Assembly: GCA_900545445.1 (NCBI GenBank)
Contig: UQZH01000042.1
Span: forward strand, 1 to 18,676
DNA from: an uncultured Collinsella sp.
GTDB taxonomy: Bacteria > Actinomycetota > Coriobacteriia > Coriobacteriales > Coriobacteriaceae
Direction of reading: 5' to 3'
DNA length: 18,676 nucleotides
In this document: piece after piece, positions 6,131-13,364 of the stretch
Layout: every line of letters starts with the position of its first letter
Numbering within the stretch: the first letter of the stretch is position 1
Notes under the pieces: model-generated
Told to the model about the DNA's origin: nothing
What the model saw: only the letters and a program-made list of their open reading frames with translations
Databases searched by the model: none
Program-made: the position numbers and the translations under genes

Positions 6131-7435
6131 ATGGAGAAAACTGCCGAGCAGCTGCGCCGCGAACACATTGCCCTGGAGGGCGACACCCACGGTAAGAATA
6201 AATGGGCGATTCTGTTCACCGTGCTCGTCATGACCTTTATGGCGTGTCTGGATGCGAGCATCGTGACGGTGGCGCTCCCAGTGATGCAAAAGGAGCTGGG
6301 GGTGGGTCTCGACCGCATTCAGCTCGTGAGCTCGGTGTATCTGCTCGCGACGTGCGTCGCCATGCTGCCGTTTGGCCGCTTGGGCGATGTGCGCGGCAAG
6401 GTGAATGTGTTCCAGCTTGGTGTAATCGTCTTTACGGGCGGCTCGTTGCTTTGCGGGCTTTCGGCTTCGCTCGAGGTGCTTATCTTGGCGCGTTTCGTGC
6501 AGGGCATTGGCTGTGCCGCCGCGATGGCCAACAATATGGGCATCATCACCGAGTCGTTTCCGGCGCGTGAGCGCGGCCGTGCCATGGGCATTCTGGCGAC
6601 TTTTGTGGCTCTTGGCATGATGTGCGGCCCCGTGCTCGGCGGCGTGCTGGTGGCGAGCTTTCCCTGGGAGAGCATCTTCCTTATCAATCTGCCCATTGGC
6701 GTAATCTCGTTTATCGTGGGACTCTATACGCTGCCGCATGTGAAGCCGGAGGCTGGCGAACGCCCTATGCCGTTGACAGAGGCGGCGCGTCGCTGCTTTG
6801 CGAGCTCGGCTTTCACGATTAACCTGGCTTGCATGCTTATCGTGTTCGTGGGTATCGGTGCCTCCGAGTTTGTGCTGCCGTTCTACTTTCAGGATGCCCA
6901 CGGCTTTAGCTCCGATATCTCCGGCCTGTTGTTTTTGGCGATGCCGGTCGTGAATGCCTTTGTGGGCCCGCTTTCGGGCTCGGTGTCCGACCGTGTTGGT
7001 TGTGAAGCGCCCACGGCCGTTGGCCTGGGCGTGTACGTGTGCGGTCTCTTTGCGGTGAGCACGCTTGACGAGCACTCTTCCATCTTGATGATCGTGTGCT
7101 GCGTCGCGTTTATGTCGTGCGGCACGTCGATCTTCCAGAGTCCCAATAATTCGCTGTATATGGGTTCGGCTCCGCGTGAGGCGCTTGGCTTTGCGGGCAG
7201 CTTGAGCAGCTTGGCGCGCTATGCGGGCATAGCGCTGGGTATTAATGCGGCGTCGCGCATCCTGTATGGACAGACGCGCGCGGCGATGGGCAAGACGGTC
7301 ACGAGCTATGTGGCGGGTCGTCCGGACGTGTTCCTCTTTGGCTTCCGTTTGGTATTCTACGTGCTGATGGCCGTTGCTACCGTGGGCTTTGCGCTCACAT
7401 TGGTACGTTTGGTGAGGACGCGCACCCGGCATTAG
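6131..7435 (+). CDS. MFS transporter, DHA2 (EmrB/QacA)-like drug exporter
   Basis: A 434-residue inner-membrane proton-coupled exporter. After a hydrophilic N-terminus of about 24 residues come roughly 12-14 hydrophobic segments. The first includes LDASIVTVALP, a signature of DHA2 exporters; GRLGDVRGKVNVF is the loop 2-3 motif A and GPVLGGVLV fits motif C (antiporter motif). Members of this group pump out drugs, bile salts or dyes; the substrate here is unknown. I chose ATG 6131, six bases after AAGGA (6120-6124); the TTG at 6104 lies in the preceding T-tract and has no ribosome binding site. Because a strong terminator stands 25 bases upstream, transcription must come from read-through or from a promoter inside that hairpin region. 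Confidence 0.87.
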   Translation: MEKTAEQLRREHIALEGDTHGKNKWAILFTVLVMTFMACLDASIVTVALPVMQKELGVGLDRIQLVSSVYLLATCVAMLPFGRLGDVRGKVNVFQLGVIVFTGGSLLCGLSASLEVLILARFVQGIGCAAAMANNMGIITESFPARERGRAMGILATFVALGMMCGPVLGGVLVASFPWESIFLINLPIGVISFIVGLYTLPHVKPEAGERPMPLTEAARRCFASSAFTINLACMLIVFVGIGASEFVLPFYFQDAHGFSSDISGLLFLAMPVVNAFVGPLSGSVSDRVGCEAPTAVGLGVYVCGLFAVSTLDEHSSILMIVCCVAFMSCGTSIFQSPNNSLYMGSAPREALGFAGSLSSLARYAGIALGINAASRILYGQTRAAMGKTVTSYVAGRPDVFLFGFRLVFYVLMAVATVGFALTLVRLVRTRTRH

Positions 7436-7531
7436 CGTGTTGGGAGGCTGTCTGCCACGAATCGGGCCTGTCTACTGGTCTTGCAGCTTTATGGTGCGAT
7501 ACGGCTTGTGGGGCGGTCGGGGGTCGGTCCG

Positions 7532-7540
7532 TGGTAGACT
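7532..7540 (+). promoter_or_regulatory. Extended -10 element upstream of xpt
   Basis: TGGTAGACT (7532-7540) is an extended -10 (TGn plus TAGACT). I see no convincing -35 at normal spacing. The predicted start is about 45-50 bases before the xpt ATG. The short leader does not show a purine riboswitch fold, although the CGCGG/CCGCG arms can form a small hairpin just before the ribosome binding site. Confidence 0.4.
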
Positions 7541-7595
7541 ATCGAACAACGTTTATTAATCGCGCGGTATCGTTGCCGCGAGAAGGGGTTGCGCC

Positions 7596-8174
7596 ATGCA
7601 GGAGCTTGAGGATCGTATTCGCCATGACGGCATCGTAAAGGCCGGTAACGTCCTTAAGGTTGATGCCTTCCTCAACCACCAGTGCGACGTTGAGCTGTTC
7701 GACCACATGGGTGCCGAGTGGGCCCGTCTGTTCGAGGGTGTCGAGATCAACAAGATCCTGACGATCGAGGCTTCGGGCATTGGTATGGCCTGCATTGCAG
7801 CCCAGCATTTTGGCGGCGTGCCGGTGGTCTTTGCCAAGAAGGCACAGTCCATCAACCTCGACGGCGAGCAGTATGCCACGACCATCTATTCCTTTACCAA
7901 GCAGAAGGAGTACCCGGTCATCGTTGGCAAGCGCTTCCTGTCCGAGGGCGACAAGGTCCTGATTATCGACGACTTCCTGGCCAACGGCTGCGCGCTCGAG
8001 GGTCTTATCAAGATCTGCGAGGCTGCGGGTGCCGAGGTGTCCGGTATTGGCATTGCGGTGGAGAAGGGCTTCCAGGGCGGTGGCGATAAGCTCCGCGAGC
8101 GTGGCTTCCGCGTCGAGAGCCTGGCCCGTATCGCCGATATGGACTGTGAGACCGGCGAGATCACCTTCGCCTAA
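7596..8174 (+). CDS. xpt: Xanthine phosphoribosyltransferase
   Basis: Purine salvage enzyme converting xanthine and PRPP to XMP in the cytosol. At 192 residues it matches the length of Gram-positive Xpt. The PRPP-binding loop VLIIDDFLANG is at 121-131 and the flexible-loop region KKAQSINLDGEQYAT is at 81-95. EASGIGMA at 58-65 is the conserved glycine loop. The N-terminal half also fits the family (VDAFLNHQCD at 22-31). The start ATG 7596 has AAGGGG seven bases upstream. It is followed by a strong terminator, so its transcript is mostly monocistronic. Confidence 0.93.
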   Translation: MQELEDRIRHDGIVKAGNVLKVDAFLNHQCDVELFDHMGAEWARLFEGVEINKILTIEASGIGMACIAAQHFGGVPVVFAKKAQSINLDGEQYATTIYSFTKQKEYPVIVGKRFLSEGDKVLIIDDFLANGCALEGLIKICEAAGAEVSGIGIAVEKGFQGGGDKLRERGFRVESLARIADMDCETGEITFA

Positions 8175-8201
8175 GCGCGCGACATAAGCGATTGGTATGC
8201 G

Positions 8202-8238
8202 ATGTGACAAAGGGGCTTTCCCTTTGTCACATTTTTTT
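8202..8238 (+). terminator. xpt intrinsic terminator
   Basis: The 13-bp perfect stem ATGTGACAAAGGG (8202-8214) / CCCTTTGTCACAT (8220-8232) has a five-base loop and a seven-T tail (8232-8238). The core is shared with the palindromes at 77-111 and, less closely, 8649-8719. The next start codon is only 21 bases after the T-tract. Confidence 0.92.
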
Positions 8239-8258
8239 GTATGAGGGGAGGTGTTGAT

Positions 8259-8639
8259 ATGGATGAGAACAAGATGGGATGGCGCGAGTATGCGCGCTAT
8301 GCCGAGATGTCGGTCGAGGATTTGGCGCGCGATTGCGAGGTGCAGGTATTTCGCGCGACGGGTCCGGGCGGACAGGGCGTGAACACGACGGACTCGGCGG
8401 TACGCATGAAACATATCCCTTCGGGGATTACCGTGACAGCGCGCGAGAGCCGCAGTCAGTTCCAAAACCGTAGCAGCTGCCTGCGTAAGCTGCGCGCTGA
8501 GCTTGAGCGTCGCGGGCGTCCACCGCGCCGACGCGTAAAGACCAAGGTGCCTCAGCGCTCACGCCAGCGCAGGCTCAACGACAAGCACTTCAACGCCATT
8601 AAAAAAGCCAACCGTCGCAAGCCGGGTGGGGAGGAATGA
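8259..8639 (+). CDS. Release factor-like protein with GGQ motif (ArfB/YaeJ type)
   Basis: This 126-residue basic protein carries only the catalytic domain of class I release factors. GPGGQGVNTTDSAVR contains the GGQ tripeptide that triggers peptidyl-tRNA hydrolysis, followed by HIPSGI as in RF1/RF2. There is no codon-recognition domain. The Arg/Lys-rich tail (about 85-126) resembles the tail that ArfB inserts into the empty mRNA channel. The likely role is rescue of stalled ribosomes (inference from ArfB). PrfH-like proteins are an alternative but are longer and usually lie beside an RtcB ligase, absent here. I chose ATG 8259, with GGGGAGG seven bases upstream, over the ATG at 8241, which overlaps that site. 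Confidence 0.85.
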   Translation: MDENKMGWREYARYAEMSVEDLARDCEVQVFRATGPGGQGVNTTDSAVRMKHIPSGITVTARESRSQFQNRSSCLRKLRAELERRGRPPRRRVKTKVPQRSRQRRLNDKHFNAIKKANRRKPGGEE

Positions 8640-8648
8640 TCTTCTCAA

Positions 8649-8719
8649 TAAGTTGCGGTGAAATAGGGACTGTTTTGCGGCTTTAGCTGCATATACAGTC
8701 CCTATTTCACCGCAACTTA
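8649..8719. repeat. Perfect 25-bp inverted repeat between convergent genes
   Basis: Positions 8649-8673 and 8695-8719 are perfect complements over 25 bases. The 21-base interior can form a further six-pair stem (TGCGGC with GCTGCA). It lies between the convergent release-factor-like and lipid kinase genes, so it may stop transcription from both sides, yet it lacks clear T-runs and is longer than ordinary terminators. The motif GTGAAATAGGGACTGT resembles the GTGACAAAGGGAC core of the other two palindromes, suggesting a dispersed palindromic repeat. Confidence 0.7.
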
Positions 8720-8726
8720 GTTGGGG

Positions 8727-9689
8727 TTAGCGGGCTGGGTGCCAGACCTCGAGGGCGGCGGGAAGGATGTCCACCTCGATGCGCGAGGCGTCGATGGGCT
8801 CGCCGTCGGCCTGGATGGGGTAGTCTGGCTCCTCAAAGGTGAGCTCCGCATGGCGGCAGCGGCGCATGCGAACCGGTGGCAGCTTGGTGTGGTGGCCGTC
8901 TTTGGCCGAAAGGAACATAGGCAGGGCTACCGCGCGAGGGACGGGGCCGCAGGCGTAGCAGACGTCGAATATACCGTCACAGGGGTCGGCGTCGGGACAG
9001 ATGCGATAACCCGATCCATAGGTAGGGCCCAGCTGAATCGCCATGATGATCGCCCTCACGCGCTCGGCAGGCGTCCCGTCAAAGCTGACTGTCATGGGGT
9101 AGTTGCGATAGCGTAGGCCAAACTGCTCAAGTCCCGAGAGGGTGTAGAGCGGCGCGCCTGTCAAGCCGGTCTTTTTGCGCAGCTCGGTGGTGCCCAGGCC
9201 GATGGCGGCATCGATGCCGACCGAAAGCGTCTGGTCGTAGTACTCAACGGTAGCCTCGCCGCTGCCGCTTGCAGGGCTCCACGAGCGAATGCGCCCGACG
9301 TCCTGACGCTGCAGCTCGCAGGTGAGCAGCGCGCCAAAATCCTTGCCGGAGAAATCGTCGATGTCGAGCGTCTGGGCAAAATCGTTGCCGGAGCCCACGG
9401 GCAGGACGGCAAGAGCGGGGCGGGCGTCCTCCTCTTGCGTCATAAGCCCGTTGACGACCTCGTGGATCACGCCATCGCCGCCAAGGGCGATAACGGTGCG
9501 ATAGCCCTGAGCCTGTGCGGCAAGTCCCTTGGCATGTCCCATGCGTTCGGTTAGCATCAGGTCAAACTGGGATGCGCGTGCAGTCATGTCCAAAAAGCGC
9601 TGCAGGCGCTCGGCAACTTCATGCGCCGCACCCGACTGGGCGGCTGGGTTGGCGATGATGAGCGTGCGACCAAAATCAGTTGCGTGCAT
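8727..9689 (-). CDS. Diacylglycerol/lipid kinase (DagK/YegS family)
   Basis: This 320-residue cytosolic kinase has the DAGK catalytic fold and phosphorylates diacylglycerol or a related lipid with ATP. The nucleotide-binding signature GGDGVIHEVVNG is at 70-81, followed by PVGSGNDFAQ at 97-106; ANPAAQSG at 13-20 is the N-terminal family motif. The C-terminal beta domain ends with IQADGEPI, typical of the family. I chose ATG 9689, with GGGAG seven bases upstream and the conserved N-terminus directly after; the longer frame to 9761 has no ribosome binding site. It lies 87 bases downstream of the CLC gene with no terminator between, so the two may be co-transcribed. In such bacteria DagK recycles diacylglycerol from lipid and lipoteichoic acid turnover. 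Confidence 0.9.
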   Translation of the reverse strand: MHATDFGRTLIIANPAAQSGAAHEVAERLQRFLDMTARASQFDLMLTERMGHAKGLAAQAQGYRTVIALGGDGVIHEVVNGLMTQEEDARPALAVLPVGSGNDFAQTLDIDDFSGKDFGALLTCELQRQDVGRIRSWSPASGSGEATVEYYDQTLSVGIDAAIGLGTTELRKKTGLTGAPLYTLSGLEQFGLRYRNYPMTVSFDGTPAERVRAIIMAIQLGPTYGSGYRICPDADPCDGIFDVCYACGPVPRAVALPMFLSAKDGHHTKLPPVRMRRCRHAELTFEEPDYPIQADGEPIDASRIEVDILPAALEVWHPAR

Positions 9690-9776
9690 GGGGTGACTCC
9701 CGGCGTATGACGTGACGGTGCGGTCGCGCTCAGGTCGAATTGCCCCCGATTGTGGCTGCACGGCGAATATTTACGT

Positions 9777-11198
9777 CTACTCTATCAGGTCGTTGTGGCG
9801 CTCGATAGCATCCGCTACCGTACCGCCCTCATCCACAATAAGCGAACGGCGCTTGGGTGAGATGATGCGCTGGGCGGGGTACACGCCACGGTGTCCGCCG
9901 GTTAGGTAGCTGATAAAGGCCACGATGACAAAGAACCCGGCGGCCGTGCCGTGGAACAGGTCGATGGCCATCATGCAGGTGGTGATGGGCACGTTGAGGC
10001 CGGCGCAGAACACGCCGAGCATGCCTAGCGCCGCCAGAAAGCTGGGGTCGATTCCGACGAGGCAACCGATCCAGCCGCCGAGTGCCGCACCGATGCCAAA
10101 CAGGGGCGTGACCTCGCCGCCTTGGAAGCCGGCGCCCAGGGTGAGGGCCGTAACCACGAGCTTGATGGCTGCGTCCGCCAGGGTGGTGTTGCCGGCGAAC
10201 CCGGCGCCTGAGAGCCAGGTGGCAAGGCCGGCATACTTCCAGGCGTCGAGCATCGCGTAGGCCGCGAGCACCACGAGCGCACCCACGAGCGCGCGAACGA
10301 GGTAATTGGTGATAATGCGACCGTACAGGCTCTTGACGGTTCGAACCGACCAGGCAAAGAGGCGTGCCGTCAGACCGAAGATAATGGCGCTGATAACAAC
10401 GATGGCAACCGTCCGCGGCGTCATGCCGGGAACGCTGGCGATGACATTCGCTTCGTACTCGGTACCCAGGGCGAGTGATGTAAAGTAGCCGGTAAATGAG
10501 GCGACCAGGCAGTAGATGCCCGCCGTGTAGTCGATCTTGCCGATAAAGCACATCTCCATGCCAAAGAAAGCTCCGGCAAGGGGCGAGCCGAATACGGCGC
10601 CAAAGGCCGACGAGATGCCGGCGAGCATGAGGTCGTGGTGGTCATGCTTTTTGAGGTGGGCGAGGCTCGAGATGTTGCTGGCGATGGTGCCGCCGATCTG
10701 CACCGCGGCTCCCTCGCGACCGGCCGATCCGCCCGTTAGGTGCGTGAGCGTGGAGCAGACGAAGGTGAGAACGGCCATGCGCATGTGGATGAGGCGTGTG
10801 CCCAGAGCGGAGTCGATGACCAGGTTGTTGCCACGCTTGGCGGCAAGGCCGTGGTTTTTGTACACCCATGCGGTGGCAACGCCCACAACGGGAAGTAAGG
10901 CGTAGACCCACGCATGGTGCTCGCGATAGTCGGTCGCGATATTCAGCGAGGCCAAAAACGCCCAAGCGGCAACGCCCATGGCGAGTGAGACGATGACGAC
11001 GAGTACGAGCAACTTGGCGCTCGCGAGTAGGTTGCGGGCGTTGCGGCGCGTGTCGGCAGCCAAGAGATGCTCGGAGCGGGTGAGCTGATGCCTGCCTGCC
11101 GTGATGACGTCGTTAAGGGAGAAAAAGCCGCCGTCGTCGAGCGGCTGGGAATGATTCTGCGCCTCGTTTGCGCTTTCGGGTTTGTCGTTATGAGCCAT
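9777..11198 (-). CDS. CLC-family anion transporter, possibly F-/H+ antiporter
   Basis: This 473-residue membrane protein has about ten or more hydrophobic segments after a hydrophilic N-terminus of about 60 residues. GGSAGREGAAVQIGG (156-170) is the CLC GREGP motif with the gating glutamate at 162. The GSGIP serine motif is absent; GNNLVID (123-129) stands in its place. The second pore motif reads GGEVTP (360-365) instead of GxFxP. From memory, CLC-F fluoride/proton antiporters also lack the GSGIP serine and use essential Glu and Thr residues 200 and 202 positions after the gating Glu; Glu362 and Thr364 sit at just those distances. Arg161 before the gating Glu resembles chloride types instead. 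I chose ATG 11198 (AGAGG five bases upstream). No fluoride riboswitch was recognised upstream. Confidence 0.85.
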   Translation of the reverse strand: MAHNDKPESANEAQNHSQPLDDGGFFSLNDVITAGRHQLTRSEHLLAADTRRNARNLLASAKLLVLVVIVSLAMGVAAWAFLASLNIATDYREHHAWVYALLPVVGVATAWVYKNHGLAAKRGNNLVIDSALGTRLIHMRMAVLTFVCSTLTHLTGGSAGREGAAVQIGGTIASNISSLAHLKKHDHHDLMLAGISSAFGAVFGSPLAGAFFGMEMCFIGKIDYTAGIYCLVASFTGYFTSLALGTEYEANVIASVPGMTPRTVAIVVISAIIFGLTARLFAWSVRTVKSLYGRIITNYLVRALVGALVVLAAYAMLDAWKYAGLATWLSGAGFAGNTTLADAAIKLVVTALTLGAGFQGGEVTPLFGIGAALGGWIGCLVGIDPSFLAALGMLGVFCAGLNVPITTCMMAIDLFHGTAAGFFVIVAFISYLTGGHRGVYPAQRIISPKRRSLIVDEGGTVADAIERHNDLIE

Positions 11199-11227
11199 AC
11201 GTTCCTCTTTTAGGTTGCAACGCAAGC

Positions 11228-11233
11228 ATTATA
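11228..11233 (-). promoter_or_regulatory. -10 box of the CLC gene
   Basis: The minus strand reads TATAAT, a perfect -10 box, about 30 bases before the CLC start codon, giving a very short leader. The -35 position (11251-11256) has no good match. Confidence 0.45.
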
Positions 11234-11345
11234 AAACGCGGTAAACGCGACGAGCCGGTGGGCTGGTTTCCATTCTGTTTCGCGGCCTGCAACCGACAGG
11301 TGTATTTGCGGGTACAGGCCAAGTCGCGGTAGTGCGGCGGGGGAT

Positions 11346-11351
11346 TATACT
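11346..11351 (+). promoter_or_regulatory. Possible -10 box for moeA-mogA
   Basis: TATACT lies 57 bases before the moeA start; no convincing -35 is present at normal spacing. A 6-bp hairpin, CGGCGC (11370-11375) / GCGCCG (11385-11390), sits in the leader. I could not recognise a molybdenum-cofactor riboswitch here. Confidence 0.35.
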
Positions 11352-11408
11352 GAGATAAGCATAAAGAATCGGCGCCCCTGTTGTGCGCCGTGGCATTAAG
11401 AGGTGCAT

Positions 11409-12671
11409 ATGGCAGAGAAACTCATTCCGCTGGAGGACGCGCAGTCGATTGTCCTGTCGCACGTTGCTCCGACCGATCTCGTCGAGATTCCCGTGTGGCA
11501 GGCCGCCGGTCTTCCCTTGGCCGAGGACGCGGTGGCCGATATCGACATCTCGCCGTTTGCCAACAGCGCTATGGACGGATATGCCGTGCGCTCGGCGGAC
11601 TTGGCGCAGGCATCTGGCGAGGCACCGGTGACGCTCGATGTTATCGGACATGAGGCCGCGGGCCATGTGTTTGAGGGCACAATCGGAGTGGGCGAGACGG
11701 TCCGCATCATGACAGGTGCGCCGGCGCCCGAAGGTGCCGACGCCGTAGTGAAATACGAGATCGTCGACGTGCTCGTTGGCGACGGCAACGAGGGCTCGCA
11801 CGTTCGTTTCTCGGCGCCTACCAAGGTAGGGGAGAACGTTCGCTCTGCCGCCGAGGAGGCCCATGCTGGCGATGTTGTGATGCACGCCGGCGAGGTCGTG
11901 GCTCCGGCGGGCGCGGGTCTGCTGGCAAGCGCCGGATACGCTCGCGTGAAGGTGCACGCCGCCCCGCGTGTGGGCATCATCTCGCTGGGCACGGAGCTGG
12001 TCGCACCGAGTAACGTGCCGGCGCGTGGGCAGATTCGTGATTCCAACTCCTCGGCGTTGATGGCCGAGGCGCTCGATGCGGGAGCCGAGCCCGTGTTTTA
12101 CGGCATTGCGCCCGACGATGAGCAGGCGATTGCCGAGCTGGTGCATCGCGCCGTGCAGGAGTGTGATTTTGTCATTACGAGCGGTGGCGCCTCGGCGGGC
12201 GATTACGACTACGTGACGGCGCTCGTCCGGCGTGAGGGCGAGGTGCTGTTCGATCGCATCTCGATGCGTCCGGGCAAGGCCATCACGTTTGGCTTGCTCG
12301 GGGGCAAGCCCTACCTGGGGCTTTCAGGCAATCCGGCCGCGGCGTATGTGGGCTTTGAGATGCTCGCCCGTCCGGCGATTCGCAAGATGCGCGGCTTTGC
12401 CGAGGGTGAGCGTCCCGTGCAGCAGGCGACGCTCACGCACAGCGTGAAAAAGCGACAGCATCGCCGCTTCTTCGATCGCGCCGCGGTTTTGCGCGACCCC
12501 GAGACCGGTGAGCTGTTGGTGACCGAGGCCAAGACGCAGAATTCGGCGCTGCTCGGCACGATGCAGCGGGCCAACTGCCTACTGCGTATTGACGAAGGAC
12601 CGTGCGAGTTTGCGGCGGGAGATGTCGTGGACGTTGTTCGCGTCGACCTGCCCGAGGGAACGGTGTTGTAG
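11409..12671 (+). CDS. moeA: Molybdopterin molybdenumtransferase MoeA
   Basis: MoeA inserts molybdate into adenylylated molybdopterin, releasing AMP, as the last step of the basic molybdenum cofactor. The 420 residues show the family pattern: NSAMDGYAVRSAD at 52-64, TGAPAPEGADAVV at 102-114, GENVRSAAEE at 141-150, SLGTEL at 192-197, ITSGGASAGDYDYV at 256-269 (MPT-binding core), RPGKAITFG at 287-295 and LSGNPAAAYVGFE at 305-317. The C-terminal domain IV is complete. I chose ATG 11409, with AAGAGG five bases upstream, over the GTG at 11403. The mogA start lies 10 bases after its stop, so the two form a tight operon that supplies both partners of the MPT-AMP step. Confidence 0.95.
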   Translation: MAEKLIPLEDAQSIVLSHVAPTDLVEIPVWQAAGLPLAEDAVADIDISPFANSAMDGYAVRSADLAQASGEAPVTLDVIGHEAAGHVFEGTIGVGETVRIMTGAPAPEGADAVVKYEIVDVLVGDGNEGSHVRFSAPTKVGENVRSAAEEAHAGDVVMHAGEVVAPAGAGLLASAGYARVKVHAAPRVGIISLGTELVAPSNVPARGQIRDSNSSALMAEALDAGAEPVFYGIAPDDEQAIAELVHRAVQECDFVITSGGASAGDYDYVTALVRREGEVLFDRISMRPGKAITFGLLGGKPYLGLSGNPAAAYVGFEMLARPAIRKMRGFAEGERPVQQATLTHSVKKRQHRRFFDRAAVLRDPETGELLVTEAKTQNSALLGTMQRANCLLRIDEGPCEFAAGDVVDVVRVDLPEGTVL

Positions 12672-12681
12672 GAGGAAGACT

Positions 12682-13161
12682 ATGGAGTTGAAGATATCGA
12701 TCGTGACGTGTTCGGACACGCGCGATCTTGCTCAGGACGAGGCTGGAGCCGCACTCGAGGAACTTATCGGGGCGCAGGGCTGGACGGTCGCCTCGCATGT
12801 GGTCGTGCGCGACGACGTCAGCGAGATTGGTGATGCCATTGTGGAAGCCGCCGATGAGTGTCACGCCAATGTCGTGCTCACCTGCGGCGGCACGGGGCTT
12901 TCGATGCGCGATGTGACGCCCGAGGCGACGCGTGCCGTCTGCGACCGCGATGTGCCGGGTATTGCAGAGGCAATCCGTGCGTACTCGATGACCAAGACGC
13001 GCCGCGCCATGCTCTCGCGCGCTATTTGCATGCAACGAGGTCATACACTTGTCGTAAACTTTCCCGGTTCTACAAAGGCCGCCCGCGAAAGCTGGGAGGC
13101 CATAGCGGACCAGCTGGAGCATGCGGCTCAGATGACAGCGGGCGGCGGACATACCAACTAA
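12682..13161 (+). CDS. mogA: Molybdopterin adenylyltransferase (MogA/MoaB family)
   Basis: MogA activates molybdopterin by adenylylation so that MoeA can load molybdenum. The protein has 159 residues with the MogA/MoaB fold: ISIVTCSDTR at 5-14, then LTCGGTGLSMRDVTPEA at 66-82, which holds the GGTG molybdopterin-binding loop and the conserved aspartate. VVNFPGS at 124-130 is the second conserved loop. The start is ATG 12682, with GGAGG (12671-12675) six bases upstream and overlapping the moeA stop codon, suggesting translational coupling. MoaB-type proteins are hard to separate from MogA, but pairing with moeA supports this role. A terminator follows. Confidence 0.9.
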   Translation: MELKISIVTCSDTRDLAQDEAGAALEELIGAQGWTVASHVVVRDDVSEIGDAIVEAADECHANVVLTCGGTGLSMRDVTPEATRAVCDRDVPGIAEAIRAYSMTKTRRAMLSRAICMQRGHTLVVNFPGSTKAARESWEAIADQLEHAAQMTAGGGHTN

Positions 13162-13175
13162 GCGGTTTACCTGCG

Positions 13176-13211
13176 GCGGGGCGACCTGAACGGCTGCTCC
13201 GCTTTTGTTTT
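13176..13211 (+). terminator. moeA-mogA operon terminator
   Basis: The 7-bp stem GCGGGGC (13176-13182) / GCTCCGC (13196-13202) has one G-U pair and is followed by TTTTGTTTT. It is weaker than the others in the window but well placed 14 bases after the mogA stop, and separates this operon from modABC. Confidence 0.7.
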
Positions 13212-13251
13212 CCACCGAAGCGACGCCGAGGTGCACGCTAACTCAAAACTA

Positions 13252-13320
13252 TATTCTCTGACGAGAATAATTTCTCACTATCATTATTCGCGCAAAAGTA
13301 TAATCTGATTGCAGATTATA
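13252..13320 (+). promoter_or_regulatory. modA promoter with nested inverted repeats
   Basis: TATAAT (13299-13304) is a perfect -10 box without a good -35. It is the first part of an inverted repeat, TATAATCTG (13299-13307) / CAGATTATA (13312-13320), that would cover the -10 and the start site. Upstream is a second repeat, TATTCTC (13252-13258) / GAGAATA (13263-13269), and AATAAT/ATTATT halves (13266-13271, 13283-13288) reminiscent of a Fur-type site. The region is far richer in AT than its surroundings. A molybdate-responsive (ModE-like) or metal-responsive regulator is plausible; the arms do not match the E. coli ModE consensus closely. Confidence 0.55.
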
Positions 13321-13364
13321 GCCCGCGGTGGGGTACCCGGGCACAAGGTCCGAAAGGGTTGAAT

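Noticed and set aside
6038..7432. Minus-strand open frame opposite the MFS gene
   Set aside because: The product is a His/Arg/Lys-rich low-complexity antisense reading of a membrane protein gene.
7541..7595. Purine riboswitch before xpt
   Set aside because: The leader is too short and lacks the conserved three-way junction and loop sequences.
11226..11408. Molybdenum-cofactor or fluoride riboswitch between the CLC gene and moeA
   Set aside because: I could not recognise the conserved core of either class on either strand; only short hairpins are visible.
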